Assembly: GCA_043101845.1 (NCBI GenBank)
Contig: JBICHN010000011.1
Location: 496,001 to 560,000, forward strand
Direction: 5' to 3'
DNA length: 64,000 nucleotides
Source: JBICHN01 sp043101845
GTDB taxonomy: Bacteria > Planctomycetota > Phycisphaerae > Phycisphaerales > UBA5793
Part shown: positions 52,714 to 62,090 of the stretch, piece by piece
Numbering within the stretch: position 1 is the stretch's first letter
Layout: each line of letters starts with the position of its first letter
Position numbers and translations under genes: made by a program
Notes under the pieces: generated by a model
Databases searched by the model: none
Seen by the model: the letters and a program-made list of their open reading frames with translations, nothing else
Told to the model about the DNA's origin: nothing

Positions 52714-54438
52714 ATGACGCGATTCATCCTTGCCGTCATGCTGTATCTCGGCCTTGGAGCCGCGACCACGGTAGGCGTGGCGTGGCTGCTCGCGGCGATC
52801 CCCTTCAAGTTCGCTGCGCTCGAATTGGTCGGCGAAGAGGTGGTAGGCGACTGGAAGGTCCTGCACTACGACGGACCGGGCGCCTGGGTGGTCATTCGAG
52901 TCGATCCGGAAATGGGAAGCGTCCTTGCAATCGTCGATCGCACGCAGGCGCTCGAACTGCCTGTGGCGAGCGAAGTACTCGAGATGCCCGTCCGCGAGTC
53001 TGAGTGGGGCGCCACGGAGGAGGCGCGGGGCTGGCCCGCGCCTGCACTTCGATGCCTCTGGCGATTCGTAGATGATCGGGTGATGATTGAGAATGGTATT
53101 GAGACCAAGCCGTGGGACTCGGTGGCGAGTTCACCTTGGGACGAATCTTTCGTGCGCGAATTCTTTGTGCGGCGACAACGGGCGCTGCCAACCAAGCCAA
53201 TCCTTTCCGGAGTAGTGATCGACAGCCTCTTCTGGGCGGCGATCTGGATCGTCTTGAGCAGTTTGGCGGCGGCTCCTCTATCCACAGCGCGATGGTGGCG
53301 AGGCCGAACGGGAAAGTGCCGTCGGTGTGGCTATCAACTCGCGCAAAGCCAATCCGATCAGTGTTCGGAATGCGGCCTTGGTTCGTCCGATCGACTCCCC
53401 TTGATGACTTCGACCCGGTTGGCCATGCTGACTCTCGCGCTCGTCGGAATCGTTGCGGCGAATGCGGTCGGCGCCGGGCTCGCGATGGGCGCTCGCGTTG
53501 GACCGACCGACCTGCACCGCGCCGCGTTGGAAGGCAATACTGCGGTCATCGCGAAAGCGATCGAAGACGGGCACGATCCCAATCTCCGCGTCGCGACCGG
53601 AGAAGAGGAGGAGCGGGGCGCCACGCCCTTGATGTATGCGGCCCGAGGCGGCCATGTCGACATCATTCGACAGCTCATCGAACTCGGCGCCGATCCGCAA
53701 CTCGCATCGCAACAGGGCGAACAGGCGATTCATTGGGTGATCGACTCGGGAAACACGGAAGCTCTGCACGCTCTCCTGACCGCGGGCGCTGATCCAAACG
53801 CCCCAGGACGCGGATTCACCCCGCTGGTCCAAGCGTGCATCCGCTATCGCGGCGTCCGGGACGACCATTATCTGGAGGTGATTCGAATCCTGCTGAACTC
53901 CGGCGCCGATCCGAACGCCAGTTTCGCGGGGACCACTGCATTGGGATGGGCCGCAAAGAATGGCGCCGTATCCGTGGTCAAACTTCTTCTCGAAGCCGGG
54001 GCGGTCGCCGATCCGTCCGTTCAATCACCTCCCATTCTCTACGCCGTCGCGCAGGGACACTTCGAAGTCACGAGAATCCTTGTTGAGCATGGGGCGACCG
54101 TCGGGCGACCAGACCATTATCTTCTTGATCGGGCGGTGGCGAGCGGATCGCTCAAGCTCGTCGACTACCTCCTCGACCACGGCGCGTTCCTGTACGATCC
54201 ACACGGTTATCCCACCACTGCGCTCCACTCAGCTGCGTACTCCCTCAACCGACCAATCGTGCTTCGTCTACTCGAAGCCGGAATCGATCCGACGATTCGT
54301 GACGCGGCAGGGCATACTGCATTGGAGATTGCGGAACTGCATCACGATCGCGTGCCGGGGTGGTTCGCCGAAGCGCTAACCGACGCTGAGCGGCGGGGGA
54401 ACGCCATCAGGGGTCTCGATCCCGATCCCGACAGGTAG
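52714..54438 (+). CDS. Membrane protein with Zn-ribbon and ankyrin repeats
   Basis: A 574-residue protein. One membrane helix opens it (about 5-30). A periplasmic-looking domain of about 140 residues follows, with a second helix (about 170-190). Then comes a Zn-ribbon CRRCGYQLAQSQSDQCSECG (about 205-225), a third helix (about 233-255), and seven or eight ankyrin repeats to the end (LHRAALEGNTAVIAKAIEDGHDPN, ATPLMYAARGGHVDIIRQLIELGADP, and so on). The CxxCGYxL Zn-ribbon is common in planctomycete membrane proteins. The role is unknown. It may sense through the outer part and bind proteins with the ankyrin part. Confidence 0.85.
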   Translation: MTRFILAVMLYLGLGAATTVGVAWLLAAIPFKFAALELVGEEVVGDWKVLHYDGPGAWVVIRVDPEMGSVLAIVDRTQALELPVASEVLEMPVRESEWGATEEARGWPAPALRCLWRFVDDRVMIENGIETKPWDSVASSPWDESFVREFFVRRQRALPTKPILSGVVIDSLFWAAIWIVLSSLAAAPLSTARWWRGRTGKCRRCGYQLAQSQSDQCSECGLGSSDRLPLMTSTRLAMLTLALVGIVAANAVGAGLAMGARVGPTDLHRAALEGNTAVIAKAIEDGHDPNLRVATGEEEERGATPLMYAARGGHVDIIRQLIELGADPQLASQQGEQAIHWVIDSGNTEALHALLTAGADPNAPGRGFTPLVQACIRYRGVRDDHYLEVIRILLNSGADPNASFAGTTALGWAAKNGAVSVVKLLLEAGAVADPSVQSPPILYAVAQGHFEVTRILVEHGATVGRPDHYLLDRAVASGSLKLVDYLLDHGAFLYDPHGYPTTALHSAAYSLNRPIVLRLLEAGIDPTIRDAAGHTALEIAELHHDRVPGWFAEALTDAERRGNAIRGLDPDPDR

Positions 54439-54473
54439 TCGTCGATTGCCCGTCGGAACGGGTCAGTTCCGCA

Positions 54474-55892
54474 TCAAAGCTGAAAGTACTCCCGCAGGAA
54501 CACGGGGATGTCATCGGCCTTCGTGAGCTTGACCATGTCGAGCAAACGCTCGAGATCGCGTCGGCGCTTCGCCTCGATCTCGGACGGGTCGAGTTCTTCA
54601 TCACGGAGTGGACGGACGAAGCGGTACCGCTCGCCGACCGCCGTCGGTTCGATCACGCCGAGCTTCTCCAGCGTCGTCATCGTGTATTCAGCCCGCCGGT
54701 CGCCGCGGTTCTTGTGGATGATCGCGTCGCGGAGCTCATCAACATCGAAGTCGTGATGCTCAGAGCGCTCGAGCGTGACCGACGCCTGCATGAGCAGGTC
54801 GGCGGACGGGTTCATCCATTCGACGAACTGCTGCTGGATCGCGAGGTCATCCTGGTTGTAGAGCAGGACGCATCGGCTCGGCGCGCCGTCCCGTCCGGCG
54901 CGGCCGACCTCCTGGTAGTACGACTCGACGGAGCCCGGCATCTGCGCATGGACGATGTGGCGGATGTCCGGCTTGTCCACCCCCATGCCAAACGCGTTCG
55001 TCGCGAGCAGCGTCAGGCGCTTCTTCGGCTTCGCGCGGATGAACTCGTCGTAGACTCGTTTCTTCTGTTTCGGCGAGAGCTGGCCGTGATAGATCCGCAG
55101 ACGCCCGAGTCGTTTGTCCTGCGCGAGCAGATGTTCGAATCGCTCGAGATCCTTGATGAGCGCAAAGTACACGATTCCCGTCCCTGGACGACTCGCTGCG
55201 ACTTCGACGATTCGCTCGACCTTCTCCTTCTCGTCCCAGACGGGTGTGACTTCGAAGGTCAGGTTCGGTCGATCAATTCCCGTCGCGAAGAGCGGCATCG
55301 CACGCTCGGATTGACCGAGCGTCGACCGAATGTCCTCGCGCACTTCCGGCGTGGCGGTCGCGGTGAGCGCAATCGTGAGCGGCTCGCCGAGTTCCCGCCG
55401 GAACTCGCCCACCTGCTGGTAAGCGGGCCGGAAGTCATGGCCCCATTTCGTGATGCAGTGCGCCTCGTCGATGGCGAGCAGCTTCACCCCGCCGTTGACG
55501 GCGCGGAGCGCCGCGCGAAACTCCGGCTTCGCCATGCGCTCGGGCGTGGCGTAGATCAGGTCGTACTCACCCCGGGCGAGCGCCTCGTACCGGCGGTCGC
55601 GTTCCTCTCGGCGCAGCGTGGAGTTGATGTATTCGGCGCGCACGCCCTTGCCTTTGAGCGCCGCCACCTGATCTTCCATGAGCGCGATAAGCGGACTGAA
55701 GACGAGCGTCACCCCGGGCGCGGGCAGAGCAAGCGCGGGCAGCTGGTAGCACAGGCTCTTTCCCGAGCCGGTCGGCATGACGACGAGGGCGTCGCCACCC
55801 CCCATGATCCGGTCGACGACGCGAAGCTGCATCGGGTAGAGCGAATCGAACCCGAAGGTGTCCCGGAGAATGGCGTCGGTTCGATCGGGCAT
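54474..55892 (-). CDS. RecQ family helicase lacking the zinc module
   Basis: A 472-residue superfamily 2 helicase of the RecQ type. Motifs are MPTGSGKSLCYQLP (I), AIDEAHCITKWGHDFRPAY (II), ALTATATPEVREDI (III), and ATNAFGMGVDKPDIRHIVH and YYQEVGRAGRDG (V, VI). RecQ proteins normally continue with a zinc module of four cysteines and a winged helix. Here the protein ends in LVKLTKADDIPVFLREYFQL-like sequence (MVKLTKADDIPVFLREYFQL), exactly where the first zinc cysteines should come. Annotated as RecQ-like, not RecQ in the strict sense. Confidence 0.88.
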   Translation of the reverse strand: MPDRTDAILRDTFGFDSLYPMQLRVVDRIMGGGDALVVMPTGSGKSLCYQLPALALPAPGVTLVFSPLIALMEDQVAALKGKGVRAEYINSTLRREERDRRYEALARGEYDLIYATPERMAKPEFRAALRAVNGGVKLLAIDEAHCITKWGHDFRPAYQQVGEFRRELGEPLTIALTATATPEVREDIRSTLGQSERAMPLFATGIDRPNLTFEVTPVWDEKEKVERIVEVAASRPGTGIVYFALIKDLERFEHLLAQDKRLGRLRIYHGQLSPKQKKRVYDEFIRAKPKKRLTLLATNAFGMGVDKPDIRHIVHAQMPGSVESYYQEVGRAGRDGAPSRCVLLYNQDDLAIQQQFVEWMNPSADLLMQASVTLERSEHHDFDVDELRDAIIHKNRGDRRAEYTMTTLEKLGVIEPTAVGERYRFVRPLRDEELDPSEIEAKRRRDLERLLDMVKLTKADDIPVFLREYFQL

Positions 55893-56061
55893 GGCGCGGC
55901 CGACGATAGCGCCGTCACGCCAGGAACGCCGGATCGCGTGTCCCGGCGCGTCGTGGTCCGGACACGCCGGCGAATTCGTGCATCGAAGCGGGCCGAATTA
56001 CCAATACACTGAGGGGCCGCGACGCCCGCGGAAACACACCGAAATCCCCGGAGAAGCAGAG

Positions 56062-57870
56062 ATGAAGCGAAGTATGAAGACATCCTGGCGGACGCTCGGC
56101 GCCCTCGCGCTCGCGGTCGTCGTCGCGGCGCCGTCATTCGGACAGAACGGTCGCGTTGGATGGATCACGCTCGACCGGCCGCTGCGGGAGAAGCCCGATC
56201 CATTCGCATGGCTCGTCGGTGAGGATCCGGACGGCTCGTTCCTCAAGACGCTCGAGAAGTTCGACCATGCGGCCGATCGGGACGACATCGTCTCGGTCGT
56301 CGTCGATCTCAAGGATCTGCAGGTCTCAATGGCTCAACTCGCGTCGCTTCGCGATGCGATCGACGAGGTGCAGCGAGCCGGCAAGCCCGTCAGCGTGTTC
56401 GCGGAGATCTACGGCACGCCAGAACTGCTTCTCGCCTCGACGGCGGACGAAGTCATCATCCAGCCGGGCGGTGTCGCCAGTTTCCCCGGTCTGTACGCGG
56501 AAGAGATCTACCTCGCCGACACGCTCAAGCTTGTCGGCCTCGAAGCGCAAATGGTGCAGGTCGGCGACTACAAGGGCGCGGCGGAGCAGTTCGGTCGAAG
56601 CTCACCCAGCCCGGAGTGGTCGGAGAACATCGACCAACTCATGGACGACCTGTGGACCTGGATGAGCGAAATGCTCCGTGACGGTCGCGGTTATTCGTCG
56701 GAAGAGTTCGACGAAGTCCTCGCGAAGGCGTGGGCGCTCGACGCGCGGCAGGCGATCGAACTCGGCCTCGTCGATGTCGCGATCGACGCGTACGAGCTCG
56801 ACGAGTATCTCTCGCAGCGGTTCAACGGCGCCGAAATCACCGAAAAACTCGGGCCGACTCCCTCGGCGATGGACATCGACTTTGGCAACTTTTTCGCCGT
56901 CTTCAACATGTTCAGCCGCGAGCCCGATCACACCCCGAAGCGTGACACGATCGCCGTAGTGCACATTGACGGCCCGATCATCGACGGCGAATCGGTTCCC
57001 GCGAGCCCCTTCGGCGGCGGTGAGATGGTCGGCAGCGCCACGGTGCGCCGCGCGCTCAAGGAAATCGAAGAGAACGACCTCATCAAGGGTCTCGTGGTGC
57101 GAATCAACTCGCCCGGCGGATCGGCGATCGCGTCGGAGATCATCTGGCGCGGCGTGCGGTCCGTCGCCGAGCACAAGCCGGTGTTCGTCAGCGTCGGTTC
57201 GATGGCCGCGTCGGGCGGGTACTACATCGCAGTAAGCGGTGACCGCATCTATGTCAACGAACCGTCGATCGTCGGATCGATCGGCGTGGTTGGCGGCAAG
57301 ATTGTGATGGGTGGTCTGTACGAGAAGCTCGACATCGGCGTCACCCCTCGCGCTCGTGGGCCACGCGCCGAGCTTGCAAGCTCGATCCGCCCCTGGACGG
57401 CGTCGGAGGTGCAGGAAGTTCGCGCCCTCATGTCGGAGATCTACGACCTCTTCGCAAGCCGCGTCATCGAGAACCGTGGCGACCGCGTCGACATGTCGAA
57501 GATCGCCGAGGGGCGGCTCTTTACCGGTCGGCAGGCGATCGAGAACGGCATGGCCGACGGCCTCGCCGATTTCGAAACGGTGGTCGAGCTCCTCGCTTCA
57601 GAGGCTGGTCTCGCTGATGGCTCGTATGACACGATGAGCTATCCCGGACCGAAGAGCTTCGAGGAAATGCTCGAGGAGATGATGCCCTTCGGTGTCCAGG
57701 CGCCGGCGCTCATGTCGGGCGGACTTACGACCGCGATCGGCGCCGAAGCGCTACGCGCCGTCTTCGGTGACGCCGCGTGGGGCTCGATCGGCGATGCGCT
57801 GGCCGGTCTCGCCGAACTGCGGGATGAGCCAGTCGTCCTCGTCGCCCCGCGGACGATCGTGTTCCGCTGA
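56062..57870 (+). CDS. sppA: Signal peptide peptidase SppA
   Basis: A 602-residue tandem-domain SppA (67K type) that degrades cleaved signal peptides. A signal peptide or anchor occupies about residues 1-27. The catalytic pair is Lys171 (VGDYKGAAEQF) in the first half and Ser384 (GSMAASGGYY) in the second half, as in the E. coli enzyme. IVGSIGVVGGKIV and the RINSPGGSA oxyanion segment are present. The many secreted proteins nearby fit with such a need, although the gene is found in most bacteria. The ATG at 56062 follows GGAGAAGCAGAG. Confidence 0.93.
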   Translation: MKRSMKTSWRTLGALALAVVVAAPSFGQNGRVGWITLDRPLREKPDPFAWLVGEDPDGSFLKTLEKFDHAADRDDIVSVVVDLKDLQVSMAQLASLRDAIDEVQRAGKPVSVFAEIYGTPELLLASTADEVIIQPGGVASFPGLYAEEIYLADTLKLVGLEAQMVQVGDYKGAAEQFGRSSPSPEWSENIDQLMDDLWTWMSEMLRDGRGYSSEEFDEVLAKAWALDARQAIELGLVDVAIDAYELDEYLSQRFNGAEITEKLGPTPSAMDIDFGNFFAVFNMFSREPDHTPKRDTIAVVHIDGPIIDGESVPASPFGGGEMVGSATVRRALKEIEENDLIKGLVVRINSPGGSAIASEIIWRGVRSVAEHKPVFVSVGSMAASGGYYIAVSGDRIYVNEPSIVGSIGVVGGKIVMGGLYEKLDIGVTPRARGPRAELASSIRPWTASEVQEVRALMSEIYDLFASRVIENRGDRVDMSKIAEGRLFTGRQAIENGMADGLADFETVVELLASEAGLADGSYDTMSYPGPKSFEEMLEEMMPFGVQAPALMSGGLTTAIGAEALRAVFGDAAWGSIGDALAGLAELRDEPVVLVAPRTIVFR

Positions 57871-57960
57871 TCACGCGACGAATGATCCACAAGACTCGAT
57901 TCCAGGCGCCCCGCGCTCCGTCCCGGACGCGGGGCGCCGTCCGTTTTCCGGCCGCCTCTC

Positions 57961-57966
57961 TAGAAT
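57961..57966 (+). promoter_or_regulatory. -10 element close to the thiL start
   Basis: TAGAAT, with 5 bases before the GTG at 57972, and no ribosome site. As with recR, a leaderless transcript is possible. Confidence 0.4.
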
Positions 57967-57971
57967 GCGTC

Positions 57972-58877
57972 GTGCGTGAGTTCGCGTTACTCGCCGAGGT
58001 GTATCGACACAACGCGTCACTCGGGGAACGAATCCTCATTCCACCGGGCGATGACATGGGGATGGTGCGCTTTGACGGGCGCGATGTCCTGGTGGCCGTC
58101 GATCAGCTCGTCGGCGATCGGCATGTTCGAATGGAGACGACGCCGTTTGGAGCGATCGGACGCAAGGCGGTCAATCGGTGCCTGTCTGATATCGCGGCGA
58201 TGGCGGCGAAGCCAGTCGCGACACTCGCGGCCGCGGCGTTGCCGAGATCGTTCTCGGAGAAGGATGCCCTCGAACTCTTCGAAGGCATGCGCGAGGCGGC
58301 CGACGCCGCCGGGGCGCCGCTCGTGGGAGGCGACATCGCGACGACCGACGGCCCGCTCGTGTGCTCGATCACGGCGTTCGCCGAACCCGGTCCGCGCGGC
58401 GCGGTGACCCGCGGCGGCGCCCGGCCGGGCGACCTCGTATATGTCACCGGGACGCTTGGCGGATCAATGGATCGCGACACGGGCGCCGGTCGGCATCTCA
58501 CCTTCGAACCCCGAATCGTCCTCGCGCTCGAACTCGCCGAGCGGTTCGACCTGCACGCCATGATCGACCTGAGCGACGGCCTCGGTCGCGATCTCGACCA
58601 TATCGCGGAACAGTCCGGCGTTCGCGCCGTGATCGACGGGGAGCGCCTTCCGCTCACACCAGGCAGTGACTGGAGGGGCGCCCTTTCCGACGGCGAAGAC
58701 TACGAACTCTGCTTCACCGTCGCCAAATCAGCGAGCGTGCCCGATGAAGTGGCGGGTGTATCCATCACACGCATCGGTCGAATCGAAAGCGCGGAGTCGT
58801 CGGCGGCGCGAACGGTCATCGAGATCAATGATCGGGAAATTGATGCGGCGTCGTTCGGCTGGGAGCACGGCGCATGA
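57972..58877 (+). CDS. thiL: Thiamine-monophosphate kinase
   Basis: A 301-residue ThiL that phosphorylates thiamine monophosphate to the active cofactor. It starts V(M)REFALLAEVYRHN and has PPGDDMGMVRFDGRDVLVAVDQLVGDRHVR, RCLSDIAAMAAKP, LVGGDIATTDGPLV and DLSDGLGRDLDHIAEQSG. The GTG start gives the right N-terminus. The stop overlaps tsaE by ATGA (58874-58877). Confidence 0.95.
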   Translation: MREFALLAEVYRHNASLGERILIPPGDDMGMVRFDGRDVLVAVDQLVGDRHVRMETTPFGAIGRKAVNRCLSDIAAMAAKPVATLAAAALPRSFSEKDALELFEGMREAADAAGAPLVGGDIATTDGPLVCSITAFAEPGPRGAVTRGGARPGDLVYVTGTLGGSMDRDTGAGRHLTFEPRIVLALELAERFDLHAMIDLSDGLGRDLDHIAEQSGVRAVIDGERLPLTPGSDWRGALSDGEDYELCFTVAKSASVPDEVAGVSITRIGRIESAESSAARTVIEINDREIDAASFGWEHGA

Positions 58878-59416
58878 CCGCTCCCGGGCGCGAGAGTGCG
58901 GAGTTCGTCACGATCACGGCCGACGAGGTTGAGACGATCTCGTTCGCCGCGCGGCTCGCGCGGCGGATGCTCGAAGCGGGTGATGTCGTCACGCTCTCGG
59001 GATCGCTCGGGGCCGGCAAGACGCGGTTCGTGCGCGGTCTCGCGCGTGGCCTCGGCCTCGATGAACGAAGAGTGAGCAGCCCGACCTTCGTCCTCCTGCA
59101 GGAGTACGATCCCGCGGAACATGAGGCGAATGATTCCGCGACGCCACTGGCGCATCTCGACGCGTACCGTCTGCTCGATCCATCGGAGTTGGAGTCGATC
59201 GGATGGGACGAACTTGTTGAAATGCGTCGATTCGTCATCGCCGTCGAATGGCCGGAACGAATCGAAGGGCGACTCCCGGTCGATCGCGTAGCGATCACAA
59301 TTGAACCGATCGGCGAGCGGGAGCGGCGGATACTCGTGCGTCCTCGAGGGAGGATGTGCGGGCGAGACTGGCGGACGGTGATGGAGCATGATGAACGCCA
59401 AGAAGAACCAGCCTGA
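58874..59416 (+). CDS. tsaE: tRNA t6A synthesis ATPase TsaE
   Basis: A 180-residue ATPase that helps TsaB-TsaD make the t6A base of tRNAs reading ANN codons. Walker A is SGSLGAGKTRFVRGLARGLG, followed by VSSPTFVLLQEYD, HLDAYRLLDPSELESIGWDEL and VIAVEWPERI. The tail of about 30 residues is longer than usual. It overlaps thiL by four bases and yacG by 29 bases in another frame. Confidence 0.94.
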   Translation: MTAPGRESAEFVTITADEVETISFAARLARRMLEAGDVVTLSGSLGAGKTRFVRGLARGLGLDERRVSSPTFVLLQEYDPAEHEANDSATPLAHLDAYRLLDPSELESIGWDELVEMRRFVIAVEWPERIEGRLPVDRVAITIEPIGERERRILVRPRGRMCGRDWRTVMEHDERQEEPA

Positions 59417-59615
59417 CACCGATGTGACCAGAACGGCGAAGTCGCCGCCGGAGTGTCCGATCTGCGGCGCTCCGGCGCCGCGTGATCATGAGTCATTTCC
59501 ATTCTGCTCGAAGCGCTGCCGCCTCGTCGATCTTGGGCGGTGGATGGGCGGCGACTACACCGTGAGCCGGCCCGCGACCGATCCTCGCGACTGGGAGGAG
59601 ACGGAGCCCGGCTGA
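59388..59615 (+). CDS. yacG: DNA gyrase inhibitor YacG
   Basis: A 75-residue zinc protein that binds gyrase. The four zinc cysteines are in CPICGAP and FCSKRCRLVDLGRWMGGDYTVS, a clear family match. The gene begins inside the end of tsaE, with ATGATG after GATGGAGC. Confidence 0.9.
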   Translation: MMNAKKNQPDTDVTRTAKSPPECPICGAPAPRDHESFPFCSKRCRLVDLGRWMGGDYTVSRPATDPRDWEETEPG

Positions 59616-59747
59616 TCTCCGTCCAGATGGCCTTCGCAGCCTCCTCGTTACACGGCTGTTACTGAAGCGATCCTCCTCATCCGTATGTTGGATGGTGGAC
59701 GCGACTCGCCATTGAAGCGGCGTAAGTCGTCCACGAGGAGGATCGTC

Positions 59748-62033
59748 ATGGATCGAACTCGTACCGCCTTGATCGCCACGGCGCTCGTCACGAGCGCGTT
59801 CCTGGGTTGGCCCGTGTTTGGACAACGCGCCGGACTCGCGGCGGACCTGCCGGAAGTATCCCATGTCGTCGTACCGCAGCGGCACGGGTTTGCGCTCGAC
59901 CGCGCCCGGCGTCCGGTGGTCATCACCGAGGTACGCGCCTCGGTTCGAATCGTCGATCAAGCGGCGACGACGACGCTCGATATCGCGCTTAAGAACGAGT
60001 CCGACCAGCGAGCCGAGGCGATCCTTCTCCTGCCGGCGCCTCCCGACGCCGTAGTAAGCGCATTCATGTTCGACGGGGCGACCTCGGAGCCCACGGCGCA
60101 GGTGCTTCCCCGACACGAGGCGCGGAGAATCTACGACTCCATCGTCGCGCAGGTGCGCGATCCAGCACTGCTCGAGTTCGCGGGGTACAACCTCATCCGG
60201 TCGAGTGTCTTTCCCGTCGAGCCGAACGGCGCTCAACGAATTCGACTCACTTACGAGACGATTCTCGAAGCGGACGGCGATCGGCTCGACTACATGCTTC
60301 CGCGAAGCGAATCACTCGAGACGCGCGTTCCCTGGACAATTGATGCGGAGATCGACGCGACCCACGCCGTCTCGATGGTCTATTCGCCGACGCACGAACT
60401 CGAGGTCGAGCGGCACGACGCGCAGCGACTCCGCGCTGCGATCGCGAACGAGTCCCGATTCGATCCCGGACCGTTTCGGCTGTCGATTCTGCTCGAACGG
60501 GACGAGGTCTCGGCGTCACTCTTCGCCTACCCCGATCCTCGCGTCGGCGGCGGCTACTTTCTCATGATCGCCGGACTCCCGGCGGACCTTGACTCCGGCG
60601 CCGCCGGAGTGCGACGCGAAGTCACCCTCGTCCTCGACCGATCCGGGAGCATGGCGGGCGGCAAGCTCGATCAGGTCCGCGAGGCCGCGCTGCAGGTGAT
60701 CGAAGGCCTTGCGGATGGTGAGCGGATCAACATCATCGACTATTCGACCTCGGTGGCCATGTTCGACCGGCGTCCGGTCGCGAAGTCGGCCGAGAGCGTC
60801 AGGGCCGCGCGCGACTATCTCGACCGATTGCGACCAACCGGCGGAACGAATATCCACGACGCATTGCTCGAGGCGCTGCGTCAGCCGGCGACGGACGAAA
60901 TGTTGCCGATCGTTCTGTTTCTGACCGACGGACTACCGACGGTCGGCGTCACGCGGGAAACTTCAATTCGCGAACTCGTCGAGCAGGGCAATCCGCACGC
61001 TCGGCGCATCTTCACCTTCGGGGTCGGCGCCGATGTGAACGCGCCGTTGCTCGACCGTGTCGCGGAGATCTCCCGGGGCGCGAGCGCGTATGTCACGCCG
61101 GCTGAGTCCGTGGAGACGGCGGTGACGAAGGTGTTCCGCAAGCTCTACGGGCCGACGCTTGCAAACCTCGAACTCACCGTCCACGACGACCGTGGCGTCG
61201 AGAGCACGCAACTCGTGACCGAACTCATGCCAGTGGTGCTGCCCGATCTCTTCGACGGTGATCAACTTCTCCTCGTCGGTCAGTACCGTACCGATGAGCC
61301 CATGGAGTTTCGCTTGAGCGGCGACTTCCTCGGCGAGACGCGGCGCTTTCGGTTCCGATTTGATCTCGACGCCGCGACGACGCGGCATTCGTTCGTCCCG
61401 CGGCTGTGGGCGAGCCGGCGAATCGCGTACCTTGTCGACGCGATCCGACAGGCCGGCGCCGTGCACGGAGCCGACCCGACGCTCGCGAGCTTCGACCCGT
61501 GGAATGATCCCGCATTTCGTGAATTGACGGACGAGATCGTTCGACTGTCGACCGAGTTTGGCGTGCTCAGCGAGTACACCTCGTTCCTCGCCCGCGAAGG
61601 AACGGACCTGTCGAACTGGGAAGGCCTCGTGTTCTCGTGCGGCAATGAACTTCACGAGAAGGCGATCCAGACGCGGTCCGGCCTCGCCGCCGTGAATCAG
61701 TCGTGGAATGTCATGGGCTCGAAGAGCCAGGCGCAACTCAACTACCGCAATACCTGGATCAACGATCAGATGGAGGTCGTCGAAACGGCGGCGGTGCAGC
61801 AGATGTGCGACCGGGCGTTCTTCAAGCGGGGCGATCGCTGGATCGACGGCGAACTCGTCGAGAATCAATCGTCGGTCGAGCCGGATGAAGTGGTCGACTT
61901 CGGAAGCGTCCGGCATCTCGAACTCGTTCATGACCTCGCTCGTCAAGATCGCCAGGGTCTCCTCGCGATGCCCGGTGAGATCCTGCTCGAACTCGACGGG
62001 CGAGTTGTCCTCGTACGCAACAACATTCCCTAA
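59748..62033 (+). CDS. Exported VIT and vWA domain protein
   Basis: A 761-residue protein with an N-terminal signal (about 1-28). A VIT domain spans about residues 50-185 (ITEVRASVRIVDQAATTTLDIALKN, LPAPPDAVVSAFMFDG, IYDSIVAQVRDPALLEFAGYNLIRSSVFPVEP). A von Willebrand A domain follows (about 285-460) with MIDAS motif DRSGS (VTLVLDRSGSMAGG) and FLTDGLPTVG. The last 250 residues are helical and unassigned. VIT/vWA pairs resemble the inter-alpha-trypsin inhibitor heavy chains and bind metal and partner proteins. GAGGAGG fixes the start. It is followed after 57 bases by another vWA gene. Confidence 0.9.
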   Translation: MDRTRTALIATALVTSAFLGWPVFGQRAGLAADLPEVSHVVVPQRHGFALDRARRPVVITEVRASVRIVDQAATTTLDIALKNESDQRAEAILLLPAPPDAVVSAFMFDGATSEPTAQVLPRHEARRIYDSIVAQVRDPALLEFAGYNLIRSSVFPVEPNGAQRIRLTYETILEADGDRLDYMLPRSESLETRVPWTIDAEIDATHAVSMVYSPTHELEVERHDAQRLRAAIANESRFDPGPFRLSILLERDEVSASLFAYPDPRVGGGYFLMIAGLPADLDSGAAGVRREVTLVLDRSGSMAGGKLDQVREAALQVIEGLADGERINIIDYSTSVAMFDRRPVAKSAESVRAARDYLDRLRPTGGTNIHDALLEALRQPATDEMLPIVLFLTDGLPTVGVTRETSIRELVEQGNPHARRIFTFGVGADVNAPLLDRVAEISRGASAYVTPAESVETAVTKVFRKLYGPTLANLELTVHDDRGVESTQLVTELMPVVLPDLFDGDQLLLVGQYRTDEPMEFRLSGDFLGETRRFRFRFDLDAATTRHSFVPRLWASRRIAYLVDAIRQAGAVHGADPTLASFDPWNDPAFRELTDEIVRLSTEFGVLSEYTSFLAREGTDLSNWEGLVFSCGNELHEKAIQTRSGLAAVNQSWNVMGSKSQAQLNYRNTWINDQMEVVETAAVQQMCDRAFFKRGDRWIDGELVENQSSVEPDEVVDFGSVRHLELVHDLARQDRQGLLAMPGEILLELDGRVVLVRNNIP

Positions 62034-62090
62034 GAACTCGGCGGACGCGTCGTTGATGAGACGAAGCCCCGCATGAAAATGGAGTGAATC

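Noticed and set aside
54714..56012. Long open frame opposite the RecQ-like gene
   Set aside because: Antisense shadow; Arg/Val/Asp-rich with no motif.
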